A stretch of 16,156 bases of DNA from the NCBI GenBank assembly GCA_937884235.1, contig CALGBT010000656.1, positions 1 through 16,156 on the forward strand. The letters run 5' to 3'. This DNA is from an uncultured Pseudomonadota bacterium (GTDB taxonomy: Bacteria; Myxococcota_A; UBA9042; CAIXZC01). Below are positions 14,401 to 16,156 of the stretch, piece after piece; positions within the stretch are counted from its first letter, which is position 1, and each line of letters starts with the position of its first letter. The translations under genes and the position numbers were made by a program. The notes under the pieces were generated by a model that was given only the letters and a program-made list of their open reading frames with translations, did no database searches and had not been told where the DNA came from.

Positions 14401-15705
14401 ATGGCCCCCGACAAACCGTTCTGGCCCTGGCATTCGGACTACAAGGATCCATTCTCTCCACCAAAGCAGATCATCCGGCCGCTATATCCTCCCCAGATCG
14501 GAGGGGAGAATCTCATCTACAAACCGCCTGCGGTATGTTGCTCTTCTCCCGGTTTCCAGGGCTATGTGCTTCCCGTGCCCGGCTGGGTCACTGCGGATCA
14601 GGCACTTGATTTCTCCGGCTGTACGCTGAAGAACCTGCTGCTTGGTGCGGGGATGTCCAATGTTGCGGAGGTTGTGGCAAAGATCAAGCTGTCACAAGGA
14701 TGGCTCGACTGCGTAGCTCAGGCAAACGGTCCCGTCACGCTTGCAGTTGCGCCATGTACTATGCACACTCCAGTTCCGATGGACTATCAGGCTGCCAATG
14801 CGGCAGGTCTCGAAAGGCCAATTTGCGCTAGCTTCTTCGCATTCGTGGGTTCAGGTCCAGGTTCTGGGGACCCAGCTTCCAAAACATTCAAATTCCTGGC
14901 AGACGAGCTCGTCTATGTCGGCCCTTTCGCCCAGTCCGTGCAGGCAATATCGATTTGCGCTTTCTTCTACGAGCAGTATGCCAAGGCGGCAGCCGGCAAG
15001 TTCAAGGATGTGATCAACTTCGCCGATGGCTCGTCTTACTTGTGGCCGGATTTCTACAATGACTGGGTTGCCCAACACGGGATTCCGCTGGACACGGTGG
15101 AATGTGTGCCCGAATGTGACGGGAATACATGTGGTCCGGATGGATGCGGCGGGACCTGCGGTGAATGCGCGCCTGAGGAGGGTTTTGTGTGCGATTCCGG
15201 GGTGTGCAAGAAATGCGGGGATGGCTGGGCGTATCCCGACCAATGGAAGGTCGAAGACGGAGCTTGCGTTTCATCGTGTGTGGCACAAGATAGTGGTTGT
15301 GGACTGGCTGACAGTGCGTTGGAACATGTCAATTGTGCCTGGGAAGCTCTGAAGTACCTTCTCGCCACAAAGCAGATACCTGACCTTGGAGAGAAGCTGC
15401 AGGAAGCCAAGGCGGCAATGGGCGGGGTGGACGGCCTTACCGTCTATATGGGGACATACTGGGGCGGACATGTCATGATGGCCATTAGGTTCTCCAATTG
15501 GCAAGCTCCAAAGTATATGCATAAGAAGATCCATTTCGATGCAGAATGGAATCCATGCATAACCGCGTATCACGACCAGCGGATACAGGCAAACGCAGCG
15601 TGGAGCGACGTGGGTTCCAAGAACGGCCCATGGAATGCGCAATTTGACAATTGGCTCATGGAAAAAGACGCGGCCGGCAATTTCCTTCACTTCTGGGGTC
15701 TGTAA
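14401..15705 (+). CDS. leaderless Cys/Trp-rich mosaic protein of unknown function
   Basis: A 434-residue protein from ATG 14401 with GAGGAGG 4-10 bases upstream. There is no signal peptide: the N-terminus is Pro/Trp-rich and polar (MAPDKPFWPW). Residues about 53-62 contain VLPVPGW, the motif of the upstream small proteins. Residues about 70-225 are an unrecognised domain with five scattered Cys. Residues 235-272 are the module CVPECDGNTCGPDGCGGTC followed by C-x4-G-x-C-x-x-CGDG, nearly the same as in the FGE-fold lipoprotein (254-291). Residues about 285-434 form another unrecognised domain with paired Cys early on and many Trp, including GTYWGGHVMMAIRFSNW. It looks assembled from pieces of both earlier gene types and is probably the last gene of the cassette. 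Cys-rich content without a leader is odd and suggests a non-Sec export route or an oxidising compartment. Confidence 0.75.
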   Translation: MAPDKPFWPWHSDYKDPFSPPKQIIRPLYPPQIGGENLIYKPPAVCCSSPGFQGYVLPVPGWVTADQALDFSGCTLKNLLLGAGMSNVAEVVAKIKLSQGWLDCVAQANGPVTLAVAPCTMHTPVPMDYQAANAAGLERPICASFFAFVGSGPGSGDPASKTFKFLADELVYVGPFAQSVQAISICAFFYEQYAKAAAGKFKDVINFADGSSYLWPDFYNDWVAQHGIPLDTVECVPECDGNTCGPDGCGGTCGECAPEEGFVCDSGVCKKCGDGWAYPDQWKVEDGACVSSCVAQDSGCGLADSALEHVNCAWEALKYLLATKQIPDLGEKLQEAKAAMGGVDGLTVYMGTYWGGHVMMAIRFSNWQAPKYMHKKIHFDAEWNPCITAYHDQRIQANAAWSDVGSKNGPWNAQFDNWLMEKDAAGNFLHFWGL

Positions 15706-15845
15706 GTGCCCGGGCAACCGTTGTCACGGCAATCAATGTCATCGTGCTCAACTGCCTCCTGCTCTTCCAGAACCGACGATTCTCCCGGGGGGGACCAGCG
15801 CTGATCTGCGGCTGCGGTCCGCCCGTTCACTGCCGGCGCAATAGC
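15706..15845. other. cassette right end, non-coding
   Basis: Immediately after the stop lies the 10-base palindrome TGCCCGGGCA (15707-15716), then a small stem CCGT-TGTC-ACGG (15718-15729), the second copy of the direct repeat and the start of the mreB upstream region. A 33-codon open frame (15706-15804) ends in the same residues as the Cys-rich gene (SPGGDQR, stop) but has no ribosome site or composition that supports translation. Confidence 0.5.
15793..15815 (+). repeat. 23-base direct repeat, right copy (candidate attachment or insertion junction)
   Basis: Identical over 23 bases to 9363-9385, 6430 bases away, and 11 of 15 further bases match on the left. To its right lies the mreB promoter, so removal of the intervening block would place the Cys-rich gene about 130 bases before mreB. 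No integrase or transposase gene is visible between the copies. Confidence 0.7.
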
Positions 15846-15874
15846 TTGCAGTGCCTCAGGCTTTCTGCTATAAG
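15846..15874 (+). promoter_or_regulatory. predicted sigma70-type promoter of mreB
   Basis: TTGCAG at 15846-15851 and TATAAG at 15869-15874 (5 of 6 matches to TATAAT) are separated by exactly 17 bases. The predicted start is near 15881, leaving a leader of about 55 bases before the GTG start. Confidence 0.6.
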
Positions 15875-15935
15875 TTCCCCGAACTGTTGTGTCTATGCCG
15901 CCTAGAGGGACCTTTGGGTGGGGGGAGCACAGCCG

Positions 15936-16156
15936 GTGCTGAACTGGTTTTACAGCCTCTTTGCCAACGACCTTGCAATCGATCTGGGGACTGCCAATAC
16001 CAAGGTCTATGTCAAGGGCAAAGGGATCGTTTCGTGTGAACCTTCGGTGGTTGCGGTGCAGAAGGATGCGCGGGGGATGAGAGTCCTGGCCGTAGGTCGT
16101 GCTGCCAAGGAAATGCTGGGCAAAACTCCCGGTAATATCGTGGCCATCCGACCCAT
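15936..16156 (+). CDS. mreB: rod-shape-determining protein MreB, 3' end outside window
   Basis: GTG 15936 is chosen because GGGGGAG lies 8 bases upstream; an in-frame GTG at 15918 lacks a ribosome site. The 73 codons present give a short N-terminal amphipathic stretch (LNWFYSLFAND), then DLAIDLGTANTKVYVKGKGI, the actin-fold phosphate-1 loop characteristic of MreB, then EPSVVAV, and GRAAKEMLGKTPGNIVAIRP, also highly conserved in MreB. The protein is an ATP-binding actin homologue that forms membrane-bound filaments organising cell-wall elongation, which implies a rod-shaped cell. mreC and mreD probably follow beyond the edge. It has its own promoter and probably marks the resumption of core chromosome after the cassette. 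Confidence 0.93.
   Translation, partial: MLNWFYSLFANDLAIDLGTANTKVYVKGKGIVSCEPSVVAVQKDARGMRVLAVGRAAKEMLGKTPGNIVAIRP

Noticed and set aside
15706..15804. 33-codon frame in the same phase as the preceding gene
   Set aside because: No ribosome site and Ser-rich uninformative translation; kept only as an observation on the repeat copy.
9375..15815. Prophage or transposon interpretation of the cassette
   Set aside because: No integrase, transposase, terminase, capsid or terminal inverted repeats seen; only the direct repeat supports mobility, so I call it a possible insertion and not a named element.
1..16156. tRNA, rRNA, riboswitch or CRISPR array
   Set aside because: No cloverleaf, conserved rRNA stretch, known aptamer pattern or spaced repeat array was noticed on either strand by eye.

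Overview
This window is a GC-rich bacterial chromosome segment with every credible gene on the + strand. The protein families point to a Myxococcota-like or related former deltaproteobacterial lineage: an MXAN_5187-type sensor, exported Cys-rich proteins carrying a CG-DGCGG-CG-C module, and a Cys-rich lipoprotein ending in a formylglycine-generating-enzyme fold. The lineage is an inference; there is no rRNA gene or complete marker gene here.

Left block (1-9374), probably one or two co-transcribed envelope units: the 3' part of a membrane sensor (HAMP-like linker plus MXAN_5187 C-terminal domain); a 1520-residue exported protein with a HEAT-type solenoid followed by glycine-rich repeats of 116 residues; a 76-residue MoaD/ThiS-like sulfur-carrier or ubiquitin-like protein; an exported helix-hairpin-helix plus outer-membrane beta-barrel protein starting one base after it; and a secreted Cys-rich protein with regularly spaced Cys pairs. 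A strong hairpin overlaps the stop codon of the last gene.

Middle block (about 9375-15800), which looks like a discrete cassette: a promoter region with a C10 tract and GTACCGAC operator-like elements; a LuxR-type regulator whose receiver-like domain has lost its phosphorylation residues; a Cys-rich FGE-fold lipoprotein overlapping it by 4 bases; a 259-base leader carrying the same 8-mer in reverse; four tandem small leaderless proteins that are diverged paralogues; and a 434-residue leaderless Cys/Trp-rich protein. The last protein shares a Cys module with the lipoprotein and a PGW motif with three of the small proteins. A 23-base perfect direct repeat lies at both ends of this block (9363-9385 and 15793-15815). 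This suggests that about 6.4 kb was inserted between the Cys-rich gene and mreB, although no recombinase is visible.

Right edge (15816-16156): a good sigma70-type promoter and the first 73 codons of mreB.

The best candidate for something undescribed is the middle cassette. It pairs an apparently phosphorylation-independent regulator with a surface lipoprotein, a family of small beta-rich proteins and a mosaic Cys protein, possibly under one shared operator. The 116-residue (4 x 29) repeat architecture of the giant HEAT protein is the second.
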